Below the pieces are notes generated by a model that was not told where the DNA came from, made no database searches, and saw only the letters and a list, made by a program, of their open reading frames with translations. A stretch of 64,000 nt of DNA, taken from contig CBDCYS010000019.1 of the NCBI GenBank assembly GCA_965224215.1, positions 186,001 through 250,000 on the forward strand. Reading direction: 5' to 3'. Below are positions 35,041 through 43,275 of the stretch, in pieces. Position numbers and translations under genes: made by a program. Source of the DNA: CBDCYS01 sp965224215. GTDB lineage: Bacteria > Acidobacteriota > Terriglobia > Bryobacterales > UBA6623. Within the stretch, counting starts at the first letter, position 1; the number at the start of each line of letters is the position of its first letter.

Positions 35041-38000
35041 GTGACCACCGACACCAGCGAGAGGGGGCTTGAGCGCCTCATCTGCACGGCCCTGACGGGC
35101 CAACCCTGCGACACGACTCAGGAGGGCGTCGTGCGGGAGCGGCCATCCAGCTACGGCTCTGGCTGGGTCTGCGGGGACCCGCAGGACTACGACCGGGAGT
35201 ACTGCGTGGACCTCGCTCAGCTTTCCGCCTTCCTCTGCACCACCCAGACGAAAGCTGCCGCATCACTGGACCTGGGTCAGGATAGCCCGACCCGGCGCAA
35301 GTTTCTGGCCCGCCTCCAGGGCGAGATCAGCAAACGCGGCGTGATTGACGTGCTCCGCAAGGGGGTCAAGGACGGGCCACATCACGTCGAACTCTTCTAC
35401 GGCACGCCGTCTCCCGGCAACCCCGCCGCCGCTGAACGCTACGCGCAGAACCGCTTCTCCGTCACACGCCAGCTCCGCTACAGCCGTGACGAGACCCAGC
35501 GCGCTCTCGACCTTGGTCTCTTCATCAACGGTCTGCCGGTATTCACCTTTGAGCTGAAGAACAGCCTCACCAAGCAGACGGTCGAGGACGCGGTGGAGCA
35601 GTACAAGCGTGACCGCGCCCCCCGCGAGAAGCTCTTCGAGTTCGGCCGCTCGGTGGCGCACTTCGCGGTGGACGACCACGAAGTGCGGTTCTGCACGCAC
35701 CTCAAGGGAAAGACCTCGTGGTTCCTGCCCTTCAACCAGGGCTGGAACGACGGCGCCGGGAACCCGCCCAACGCGGATGGCCTCAAGACCGACTACCTCT
35801 GGACGCGCCTGCTCACCCGCGACGGGCTGACCAACATCCTGGAGAACTACGCGCAGGTCGTCGAGACCAAGGATGGGAAGACGGGCAAGACGAGGAAGGT
35901 GCAGATCTGGCCGCGCTACCACCAGCTCGACGTGGTACGCCGGCTCCTGGCTGACATACGCCGGCACGGTGCCGGGAAACGGTATCTCATTCAGCATTCG
36001 GCCGGCAGCGGGAAGTCCAACTCCATTGCCTGGCTCGCCCACCAGTTGATCGGGCTCAGGAAGGACGACGCGGGGGCGTTCGATTCCATCATCGTGGTCA
36101 CCGACCGACGCATCCTCGACAAGCAGATCCGCGACACCATCAAGCAGTTCGCCCAAGTCGGGGCCACCGTCGGCCATGCCGACCGCTCGGGTGACCTCCG
36201 CAGGTTTATCGAGAGCGGGAAGAAGATCATCATCTCAACAGTGCAGAAGTTCCCGTTCATCCTCGACGAGATCGGGAACGAGCAACGGGGCAGGCGCTTC
36301 GCCATCGTCATCGACGAGGCTCATTCGAGCCAGGGCGGCAAGACCTCGGCAGCGGTCAGCATGGCGCTCTCCGAGGCGGGCGCCGGGGAGGAGGACGAGA
36401 CCACCGAGGACAAAATCAACCGCATCATGGCCGCGCAGAAGCTCCTCCCGAACGCGAGCTACTTTGCCTTCACCGCCACGCCCAAGAACAAGACGCTGGA
36501 GATCTTCGGCGAGGAGTACACCGCGGGCGGGCAGACCAAGCACCGCCCCTTCCACAGCTACACCATGAAGCAGGCGATCCAGGAGGGCTTCATCCTGGAC
36601 GTGCTGCGGTACTACACGCCGGTCGAGAGCTACTACAAGCTCATCAAGAAGACCGAGGGCGATCCCGAGTTCGACACCAAGCGCGCCCGGAAGAAGCTGC
36701 GCCGCTACGTGGAAAGCCACGAGTACGCCATCCGGCTCAAGGCCGAGATCATGGTGGACCACTTCCACGAACAGGTGCTTGCGCTTAACAAGATCGGCGG
36801 CAAGGCCCGCGCGATGGTGGTGACGGGCGGCATCGAGCGCGCGGTCCAGTATTACCACGCGATCCGGCAGTACCTCCTGGAGCGCAAGAGCCCGTACCAG
36901 GCCATCGTCGCCTTCTCGGGCGAGCACGAGTATGGCGGGGTGAAAGCCAGTGAGGCTGCCCTCAATGGCTTCCCGTCCAGGCGGATCCCCGACGAGATCC
37001 AGCAGGACCCGTATCGGTTCCTCATTTGCGCCGACAAGTTCCAGACCGGGTACGACGAGCCGCTGTTGCACACCATGTACGTGGACAAGATCTTGTCCGG
37101 GATCAAGGCGGTCCAGACGCTTTCGCGTCTCAATAGGGCGCACCCGAAGAAACACGACGTGTTCGTGCTCGACTTCATGAACGATGCCAATACCGTCCAG
37201 GAGGCGTTCTCTGACTACTACCGGACGACGGTCCTCAGCGAGGAGACCGACCCCAACAAGCTGCACGACCTCAAGGCCGCCCTCGACGGCTATCAAGTGT
37301 ATGCCGACGCGGAGATAGACCGGCTCGTGACGCTCTACCTGGGTGGTGCCAACCGCGAGCGGCTCGACCCCATCCTCGACGCCTGCGTCGCGGTCTACAA
37401 GGAGCAGCTTGACGAGGACGGGCAGGTAGACTTCAAGGGCAAGGCCAAGGCGTTCGTGCGCGCGTACGGGTTCCTTGCCTCAATCCTGCCCTACACGAGC
37501 GCCGAGTGGGAGAAGCTCTCCATCTTCCTGAACTTCCTCGTGCCGAAGCTCCCCGCGCCCGTGGAAGAGGATCTGTCCAGAGGCATCCTTGAGTCCATCG
37601 ACATGGACAGCTACCGGGTTGAGAAGAAGGCGGCAATGCACGTCCAACTGGCGGATGAGGACGCCGAGATCGAGCCGGTGCCGGCCATCGGCGGCGGCCT
37701 CAGGCCGGAACCTGAACTCGACCGCCTCTCAAACATCCTCAAGACCTTCAACGAGCAGTTCGGGGATATCCCCTGGGAGGACGCAGACCGAGTTCGCCGC
37801 CTTATTACGGAGGAGATTCCGGCCAAGGTTGCGGGGGACACCGCCTACCGCAACGCCCGGGAAAACTCCGACAGGCAGAACGCCCGGATTGAGCATGACG
37901 AAGCTCTGAAGCGCGTGATGACTGCCGTGCTCAACGACGACATGCAACTCTTCAAGCAGTTCACAGACAACGAGGGGTTCCGGCGATGGCTGACGGATAA

Positions 38001-38061
38001 CGTCTTCGGACTGACCTATGCGCCGCCGCAGGCCAAGAACCAGACGGTGGCCCGGGATTAA
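35041..38061 (+). CDS. hsdR: Type I restriction endonuclease subunit R
   Basis: 1006 residues, GTG start. ATP-dependent DNA translocase and nuclease. The N-terminal PD-(D/E)XK nuclease has FTFELKNSLTKQTVEDA near residue 175. The helicase core has Walker A HSAGSGKSN near 320, DEAH-box IDEAHSSQGG near 425, and FTATPKNKTL near 479. Motif VI-like region is LSRLNRAHP near 697. C-terminal helical HsdM-interaction region follows. Length is typical. Last gene of the operon; a short GC stem with a T-run about 110 bases downstream may terminate it. Confidence 0.94.
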   Translation: MTTDTSERGLERLICTALTGQPCDTTQEGVVRERPSSYGSGWVCGDPQDYDREYCVDLAQLSAFLCTTQTKAAASLDLGQDSPTRRKFLARLQGEISKRGVIDVLRKGVKDGPHHVELFYGTPSPGNPAAAERYAQNRFSVTRQLRYSRDETQRALDLGLFINGLPVFTFELKNSLTKQTVEDAVEQYKRDRAPREKLFEFGRSVAHFAVDDHEVRFCTHLKGKTSWFLPFNQGWNDGAGNPPNADGLKTDYLWTRLLTRDGLTNILENYAQVVETKDGKTGKTRKVQIWPRYHQLDVVRRLLADIRRHGAGKRYLIQHSAGSGKSNSIAWLAHQLIGLRKDDAGAFDSIIVVTDRRILDKQIRDTIKQFAQVGATVGHADRSGDLRRFIESGKKIIISTVQKFPFILDEIGNEQRGRRFAIVIDEAHSSQGGKTSAAVSMALSEAGAGEEDETTEDKINRIMAAQKLLPNASYFAFTATPKNKTLEIFGEEYTAGGQTKHRPFHSYTMKQAIQEGFILDVLRYYTPVESYYKLIKKTEGDPEFDTKRARKKLRRYVESHEYAIRLKAEIMVDHFHEQVLALNKIGGKARAMVVTGGIERAVQYYHAIRQYLLERKSPYQAIVAFSGEHEYGGVKASEAALNGFPSRRIPDEIQQDPYRFLICADKFQTGYDEPLLHTMYVDKILSGIKAVQTLSRLNRAHPKKHDVFVLDFMNDANTVQEAFSDYYRTTVLSEETDPNKLHDLKAALDGYQVYADAEIDRLVTLYLGGANRERLDPILDACVAVYKEQLDEDGQVDFKGKAKAFVRAYGFLASILPYTSAEWEKLSIFLNFLVPKLPAPVEEDLSRGILESIDMDSYRVEKKAAMHVQLADEDAEIEPVPAIGGGLRPEPELDRLSNILKTFNEQFGDIPWEDADRVRRLITEEIPAKVAGDTAYRNARENSDRQNARIEHDEALKRVMTAVLNDDMQLFKQFTDNEGFRRWLTDNVFGLTYAPPQAKNQTVARD

Positions 38062-38192
38062 CAGCGCTGCTTCCCACGGCTGCTCGGGCGTCCAAGAACG
38101 GCCAATGCCACACTCTATTCACGATGAGTTCTGCCCATCTGCAAAAGACTATTCTCAGAAATGCGCCGGTTGCGACCCCGCCCTGTCGGGTT

Positions 38193-38336
38193 TTATTTGC
38201 GTGACAACGCGATCGTCACGAACGTTTCCTCACCCAGCACCTCTTCGTGGAGGACTTTTAGTGATTCGGGGATGAAGATGAAGAACGGAGGCGCGCCGCT
38301 GTGCCCGACGCCCCGGCCGAGAGCATGCAGCCACAT
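38193..38336 (-). CDS. Short in-frame continuation after the methyltransferase stop
   Basis: 47 residues (MWLHALGRGVGHSGAPPFF..., ending in IALSRK). The frame is the same as that of the methyltransferase remnant upstream: after its TAG stop at 38361-38363 the frame continues KKRFPAYAM and on to a TAA at 38193-38195. The composition looks coding. Either the TAG is a nonsense mutation and this is the true C-terminus, or it is a small separate gene. No family recognised. Confidence 0.4.
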   Translation of the reverse strand: MWLHALGRGVGHSGAPPFFIFIPESLKVLHEEVLGEETFVTIALSRK

Positions 38337-38360
38337 AGCGTATGCCGGGAATCTCTTCTT

Positions 38361-39578
38361 CTACAGCTTAGCTCCCAAGACGGCGTCGCGACCACGAGCC
38401 ACCGCGCATGTTCCGAAGAGCTGTAGTCCGGTTTTCCAGTCGTCCCAGCCTTGATCGGAGTCGAACACTACCGCGTTGGCGAGAGCGCCATCGTAGAACT
38501 GCGCCGCGCTCCAGTCGCCATCGCGCACACGGGGCCATGGCCAGGAGTGCTCGGTCCCCCATTCGCCAAGCGATTGGCCGCGATTGATCAGATCCGAAAG
38601 CAGGATCGCTTCGTGGGTGTCCTGCGGCATGCGCGCGAGCGAAACAAAACGCGTGGCTACGCGTTCGGAACCCGTACGACGGGCAACGGTCAGCGATTCG
38701 TGGATGGACGTGTTCTCCGAGAAATTGATTCGCTTCGGATCGTGGCTAGTAACGATGGTTTCGATTTGGAAGCGTTCTGCGAGAAACGTTCGTTTCGGAG
38801 CGCTCGAGGCACCTGTCAGCGCTGTTATTGGAACAACGGACGCGAGCGATCCTGCGCCCGGCTTTACGAGTGCGTCCGCCAGCGGCGCAAAGAATGATTC
38901 GACGCTAGTCTGGTCGATGGCGCGGAATGCGGAGGGATCACGGTCCCCGAGAAACTTGGCGATTTCAATTTCACGTTCTTGCAGCGAACGGCGATGCCAC
39001 GACTTGTGCTGGCGGTTGCGGATGTCGTTCCGGGTGAACGGCGGGTTCATGATTACGAGGTCGAACTGCCCCGTGAGCGACTCGCCGGGTGCGGCCCCGG
39101 TTCTGCCCGTTCCGCATCAAGCTCCCCCGTCGTGGGGAGAGGTACGATGAAGCTCGCCAGGTCTCTCTTGTCTTTCGCCGTGGCCAGGAATTCCAACGAT
39201 CCGGCCTTCGCCGTGCCATTGGGTTGCGGACCGTGCTGCATGGTGAACAGGTTCATGCGGCTGTAGTCCACTCGGGGATTCCCGAGCGTCAGATTACATG
39301 CGGCGAGTTGAACGCCGTGGCGGTTAATGTCGAGGCCGTACAACACATCCTCGACTAGGGCAAGATGCAATGGAGCGGAATCGGACTCCGCGCCAGCCGA
39401 GTGTTCGTGGCGGTCTCGAATGGCGTGCATTGCCGCCATCAGCAGCGTGCCCGTGCCGCAGGCGGGGTCGATAATCTTGAGTTCCGCGAGCGCGTTCGCG
39501 TCAGACCAGCTCACCATGTCCTCGGTGAGTGCGAGCCTTGCGAGCAGCATGGCGGAAACGTTGTTCGTGTAGTGTAAC
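38361..39578 (-). pseudogene. N6-adenine DNA methyltransferase remnant
   Basis: Two frames make one protein. The upstream frame (from the IS boundary to about 39100) reads YTNNVSAMLLARLAL, then DPACGTGTLLMAA, the SAM-binding motif I, and YGLDINRHGVQLAACNLTLG. The downstream frame (38361 to about 39115) opens GESLTGQFDLVIMNPPFTRND with the catalytic NPPF. A frameshift near 39100-39120 separates them. The 5' end is cut off by the IS1380-family element at 39579. It resembles Eco57I/DISARM-like large methylases. Inactive as it stands. Confidence 0.8.
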
Positions 39579-41380
39579 ACCTGAATTATGCACTGCCGGT
39601 GCACCTGGTGAGGGCTGAGCCGCCAGGAACCATTTGGGGACCCCCGAAAACATGGGGTAAAAAGGTAGGCTGGCAAAAATTTCAGCTTCGCCAGTCAACC
39701 CCAAGGAGGTCACCCAAATGGTTACCAAACGAAAACAGCATAGCTCCCGAAGGCCCGTCAAACAAGGCCCCGGCGCGAGGGCCCCGCGGCCCAATAAAAT
39801 CGGGGCTGCCACGCCCTATCACTTCCGTGGCAAGAATCTGACTCCCTACGGCGGCTTGCTGCCCGTCGCCACCCTGCTCGAAAAACTCGGCTTCCAAGCG
39901 CTGCTGGAAGAAACCCTCACGACCAAACGGATCACCCGAGCCATGAGCCCCTACCAGTTCGTGCTGGCCCTCGTGCTCGGCCTCTATGTCGGCTTTGCGC
40001 GGCTCAACCAACTCCGCTTCATCGCTCGCGACCCCATCCTGACCGGCATCTTGCAAGTGACGCGTCTGCCGCCGCAGTCCACGCTGTGGCGCTTTCTGGC
40101 CTCGCTGCACCTCAACGTGGCGAAGCAGATCCTTTCCATTCAGCGCCAGCTGCGGGAACGAGTCTGGGCCGCGGCCCACGTGAAGTTGGAGACGGTGACG
40201 CTGGACACCGACACCACCGTGCATACCCTCTACGGCCGCCAGATGGGCGGGCGCAAGAGCTACAACCCCAAGAACAAGGGCAAGCGCAGCTACCAGCCGA
40301 TACTGACCTTCCTGGCCGAGACGCGCGAATACCTGATGGGCGGGTTGCGCAACGGCGACCGGCCCACGGGCCGACAGATCGCCGCCCACCTCGAGAGCGC
40401 TTTCCGGACTTTGCCGGGCGGCGTGAAGAAAATCCTGGCGCGGGCCGATTCCGGCTTTTATTGCTGGGAGGCGGTGGAGGCCTATGAAAAGGCGGCTTGT
40501 CAGTTCGTCATCGTGGCGCGCAAAACGCGGCGCCTGGTCGAGCGCTTGCAGCAAGCAGAATGGAAACCCTCCCCCCGCTCCGACGCGGACGCGGAATGCG
40601 AATTCCTCTACCAACCGCAAGGCTGGGCGCGGGCCTGCCGTTTCCTGGCGCTGCGTTACGAAAACGAGCCCAAGGCCGGCGCGGCCGAGCAATACCAGTT
40701 GTTCGCCACCAGCGCTTACACCTACCGCGTGTTTGTCACCAATCTGGCCGAGCCGATCGCGGCGGTGGTGTGGTTTTACAATCAGCGCGCCGGAGCCGAG
40801 AACCTGATCAAGGAGGCCAACAACGACGCCGGGCTGGCGGCCCATCCCTCGCGCCGCTTTGACATGAACCGCAATCACTTTCAGTTGGCCATGCTGGCCT
40901 ACAATCTCAACTGCTGGCTGCTGCTGTTCAACCGCGAAGCCCAGGCCAGCGTGGAGACGCTGCGGCACACCACCCTGGCGACGACGCGGCTGCGTTTTCT
41001 GTTCGTGGCGGCCAAGATCTGGCGGCACGCCGGCAGAACGGGTGTCAGCTACAGCGATCATTATCAGGAAAAGGGCCTGTTTGAACGGCTGATGCGACGG
41101 CTGCGGGCGATGGGGCCGCCGGGATCGAGCTTGGCGCCGGTGGTGGAGGGTGCGCTGAGCTGAGGGGCACTCCATGCATAAAATTTCATGCACTCGCCGC
41201 AACGTACTGGGAACACGCCGCTTGCCAGCCCGCTTTTGCCCTGCCGGGATCAGGAGGCGGCTCAAACGGGGAGGGAAACAGCAGAAAAGACGACTTGCGA
41301 AATCACTGAGTTGACACGAGTGCCGCTATCGCCACAACTCCATCGACGATGGCTACGCCGAATCTGTGCATAATTCAGGT
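39579..41380 (+). mobile_element. IS1380-family insertion sequence, 1802 bp
   Basis: Ends ACCTGAATTATGCAC (39579-39593) and its exact inverted copy (41366-41380), with one intact transposase. A perfect or near-perfect AT-rich palindrome (around 41174-41191) follows the transposase stop. No clear target duplication was found. It interrupts the methyltransferase gene and sits 45 bases from a deleted copy of itself. Confidence 0.88.
39718..41163 (+). CDS. IS1380-family transposase
   Basis: 481 residues. Ribosome site AAGGAGG at 39703-39709. DDE-type core with TLDTDTTVHTLYGRQ, LARADSGFYCWE and GAENLIKEANND supplying the three acidic residues; the C-terminal RRFDMNRNHFQLAMLAYNLN is typical of the family. 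Complete and apparently functional; it could also mobilise the shorter copy next to it because the ends are identical. Confidence 0.92.
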   Translation: MVTKRKQHSSRRPVKQGPGARAPRPNKIGAATPYHFRGKNLTPYGGLLPVATLLEKLGFQALLEETLTTKRITRAMSPYQFVLALVLGLYVGFARLNQLRFIARDPILTGILQVTRLPPQSTLWRFLASLHLNVAKQILSIQRQLRERVWAAAHVKLETVTLDTDTTVHTLYGRQMGGRKSYNPKNKGKRSYQPILTFLAETREYLMGGLRNGDRPTGRQIAAHLESAFRTLPGGVKKILARADSGFYCWEAVEAYEKAACQFVIVARKTRRLVERLQQAEWKPSPRSDADAECEFLYQPQGWARACRFLALRYENEPKAGAAEQYQLFATSAYTYRVFVTNLAEPIAAVVWFYNQRAGAENLIKEANNDAGLAAHPSRRFDMNRNHFQLAMLAYNLNCWLLLFNREAQASVETLRHTTLATTRLRFLFVAAKIWRHAGRTGVSYSDHYQEKGLFERLMRRLRAMGPPGSSLAPVVEGALS

Positions 41381-41425
41381 GCTATACAACCATCGAAAAG
41401 TCATAGCCTGTGGCCGCTTTCTTCA

Positions 41426-41957
41426 ACCTGAATTATGCACTGCGGCGTGGACCTGAGGAGGGCTGAGCCGCAAGAGACCATTTGGGACCCCCGAAAACAT
41501 GGGGTAAAAAGGTAGGCTGGCAAAGATCCCAGCTTCGCCAGCCAACCCCAAGGAGGTCACCCACATGGTTACCAGACGAAAACAGCATAGCTCCCAAAGG
41601 CCCGTCCAACAAGGCCCAGCCGTGACGGCCTCGCGGCCCAATAAAATCGGGGCTTCGACGCCTTACCACTTCCGCGGCAGGAAGCCGACTCCCTACGACG
41701 GCTTGCTGCCGGTGGTCGGGAGGGCGCTGATCTGAGAGCCTGGCTATGCGCTATGCATAAAATTTTATGCACTAGCCGTAACGCACTGGAAACACGTCAC
41801 TTCCGAGCGAGGTTTTGACGACGCGGATTCTGGGCGGGAAGGGAAACCGGACACGGAGAAGCCAAAAGGCCAGTTGCCGAGCTACCACCTCACGACGACC
41901 GCCAACCCGCTACGAACGCAGCCACACTCGCAAAGTGAATCTGTGCATAATTCAGGT
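41426..41957 (+). mobile_element. Internally deleted IS1380-family copy, 532 bp
   Basis: It has the same 15-base inverted ends (41426-41440 and 41943-41957) and about 100 bases of the left and 200 of the right side of the neighbouring element, but lacks the middle 1.27 kb. The join lies near 41710 at a short shared sequence GCCGGTGGT. A 56-residue remnant frame (41565-41735) fuses the transposase N-terminus to its last residues. The downstream palindrome TGCATAAAATTTTATGCA (41754-41771) is kept. Non-autonomous, MITE-like. Confidence 0.85.
41565..41735 (+). pseudogene. Transposase remnant inside the deleted IS1380 copy
   Basis: 57 codons: MVTRRKQHSSQRPVQQG from the transposase N-terminus, running in frame through YHFRGRKPTPYDGLLPV into the last residues GRALI before the stop. 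The whole catalytic core is gone. It keeps the ribosome site AAGGAGG. It could still make a short DNA-binding peptide, but that is speculation. Confidence 0.75.
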
Positions 41958-42382
41958 ACTACGCGACAATTCTTCACGCTCATAAGCTGAAAGTTGCTGC
42001 CCTGCTTGATTCTGATGCTGCCGGGGAGCAGGCTGCACAGCAGGAGATCCTTGTTAACACACTCAAAAACAAGAATGTCCTCCGAACGCGAGACGCGTAC
42101 AAAGGTGCCATTGGCAAACCAGAGATTGAGGACATGCTCCGAGAGACTCTGGTTGAGATTGCCAAGGAGATTCTGGGTTGGGATGTGGGCGTTACTGCCC
42201 AAGCCCAACAATCGCGACCGATCGCCGACATATTTTCCGATGAGATTACGGACTTCTCGAAATACAAGCTCGCTAAAGCCTTTCTTCGTTGGGCCCGTGA
42301 ACATGAAGCAGCCGATCTTACTAAAAACGAGCGGGATCAATGGTCCCGACTCATAGACACTATCAATCGAGCTCTTAAATAA
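41957..42382 (+). pseudogene. OLD-family nuclease, C-terminal TOPRIM fragment
   Basis: The frame is open from the IS edge: ILHAHKLKVAALLDSDAAGE, where LLDSD is the TOPRIM acidic motif, then KPEIEDMLRETLVEIAKEIL, RPIADIFSDEITDFSKYKLA and a closing helix RLIDTINRALK. This is the C-terminus of an overcoming-lysogenisation-defect (OLD) family protein, an ATP-powered nuclease used in phage defence. The ATPase half has been removed by the IS copy on its left; it was not found elsewhere in the window. Confidence 0.8.
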
Positions 42383-43004
42383 TCCTTTCCCTGCTAAGGT
42401 TCTCCATCTCCTCGCTGAACGCAAGGCCTTTCGTGATGGTGCTCCCAGTGTCTACAGCACGATAAAGGTTGTTATCGTGCTATGTCTCCGGATCGCCCGG
42501 TTTCGTCTTCTTGAACCCCCTTTCCCTCGCCACGGATGATTCCAGATCGGTCCTCGCCGTCAAGGGTTCGCTGCGCCGCTTCGCGCCCTGGACGGCTGCG
42601 GGCCGATCCGGGAGACGTGGCTGTTTACGAGGGAAAGGGGATGGATGGGCTTGGTTGTCTGGTTTTTCCGGGCCGTGCTTGCCGGGGCCGAAGGAAACCT
42701 TTCGGTCATACCAGCCGCCTGAGCCGTAGCGGAGGGAGCGGAGCTTCGCTTCGCCTTCCGGCGTGCTAGACTCCATTGGTTTGCCGGCAGGCCTTCCCTG
42801 ACAGGAGTTCGTTCAGGAGCGAGCCGCACTTTGCCAAACCGATGCAAAACACAAGAAGCACAGCTTCTCTGCTTGGCCCTGTCAATCAGCATCGATCCGT
42901 CGCCGTCCTTGAGCAGTCGGAAGCAAAAGGGGCGGGCATCTTCAGGTTCAGTTACACATTGGAGCTTTTGAGCACTTCACCATATCAGGCACAGCGATGA
43001 GACT
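42383..43004. other. Noncoding stretch with a plasmid-derived repeat
   Basis: 622 bases without an intact gene. It holds a 103-base inverted copy of sequence found again at 51292-51395 in front of the RepA remnant (listed separately). The rest shows nothing recognisable, though the last part leads into the ParA remnant. Confidence 0.55.
42506..42608 (-). repeat. Dispersed 103-bp repeat, copy A
   Basis: The reverse complement, from GATCGGCCCGCAG to TTCAAGAAGA, matches 51292-51395 with about ten differences. Two of its frames stay open in both copies, one reading DRPAAVQGAKRRS. Copy B continues in frame into the RepA remnant, so this is probably a fragment of a plasmid rep gene leader. Confidence 0.75.
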
Positions 43005-43275
43005 GTCCTGTCGTGGCTCAACCAGAAGGGTGGCGTCGGCAAGACCACGTTATCGATCCACGTGGCCAACGCGCTGTCCCACTTCGGGACCGTGCTGTTC
43101 GTCGACGCCGGCCTCCAGGGTCCGCGCTAGACTGGCAAGAGCAGCGCGCCGCGGACGGCGCCGGCCCCGTTATCGGCTTGGCCAAGCGCGCTTGTACCGA
43201 GAGATTCCTGTCATCGGGCGTCACTACGACTAGGGCGTCATCGACGGCGCAGATCTCGGAACTTCCATTCATCAA
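43005..43275 (+). pseudogene. parA: ParA-type partition ATPase remnant
   Basis: The first frame reads VLSWLNQKGGVGKTTLSIHV, a deviant Walker A of ParA, and ALSHFGTVLFVDA. At about 43120 one base is missing, and the next frame continues GSALDWQEQRAADGAGPVIG. A third frame then gives REIPVIGRHYD, a stop, and GVIDGA, and a further shift gives QISEL. So at least three frameshifts and one stop have accumulated over about 90 codons, and the C-terminal two thirds are missing. ParA segregates plasmids or chromosomes. Confidence 0.8.

Noticed and set aside
35263..37296. Two long leftward frames of 304 and 353 codons opposite hsdR
   Set aside because: They lie antisense to conserved nuclease and helicase motifs of hsdR, and have no ribosome sites or recognisable domains.
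39682..41265. Leftward frame of 527 codons opposite the IS1380-family transposase
   Set aside because: Antisense to an intact transposase with its conserved acidic residues; composition is typical of a shadow frame.
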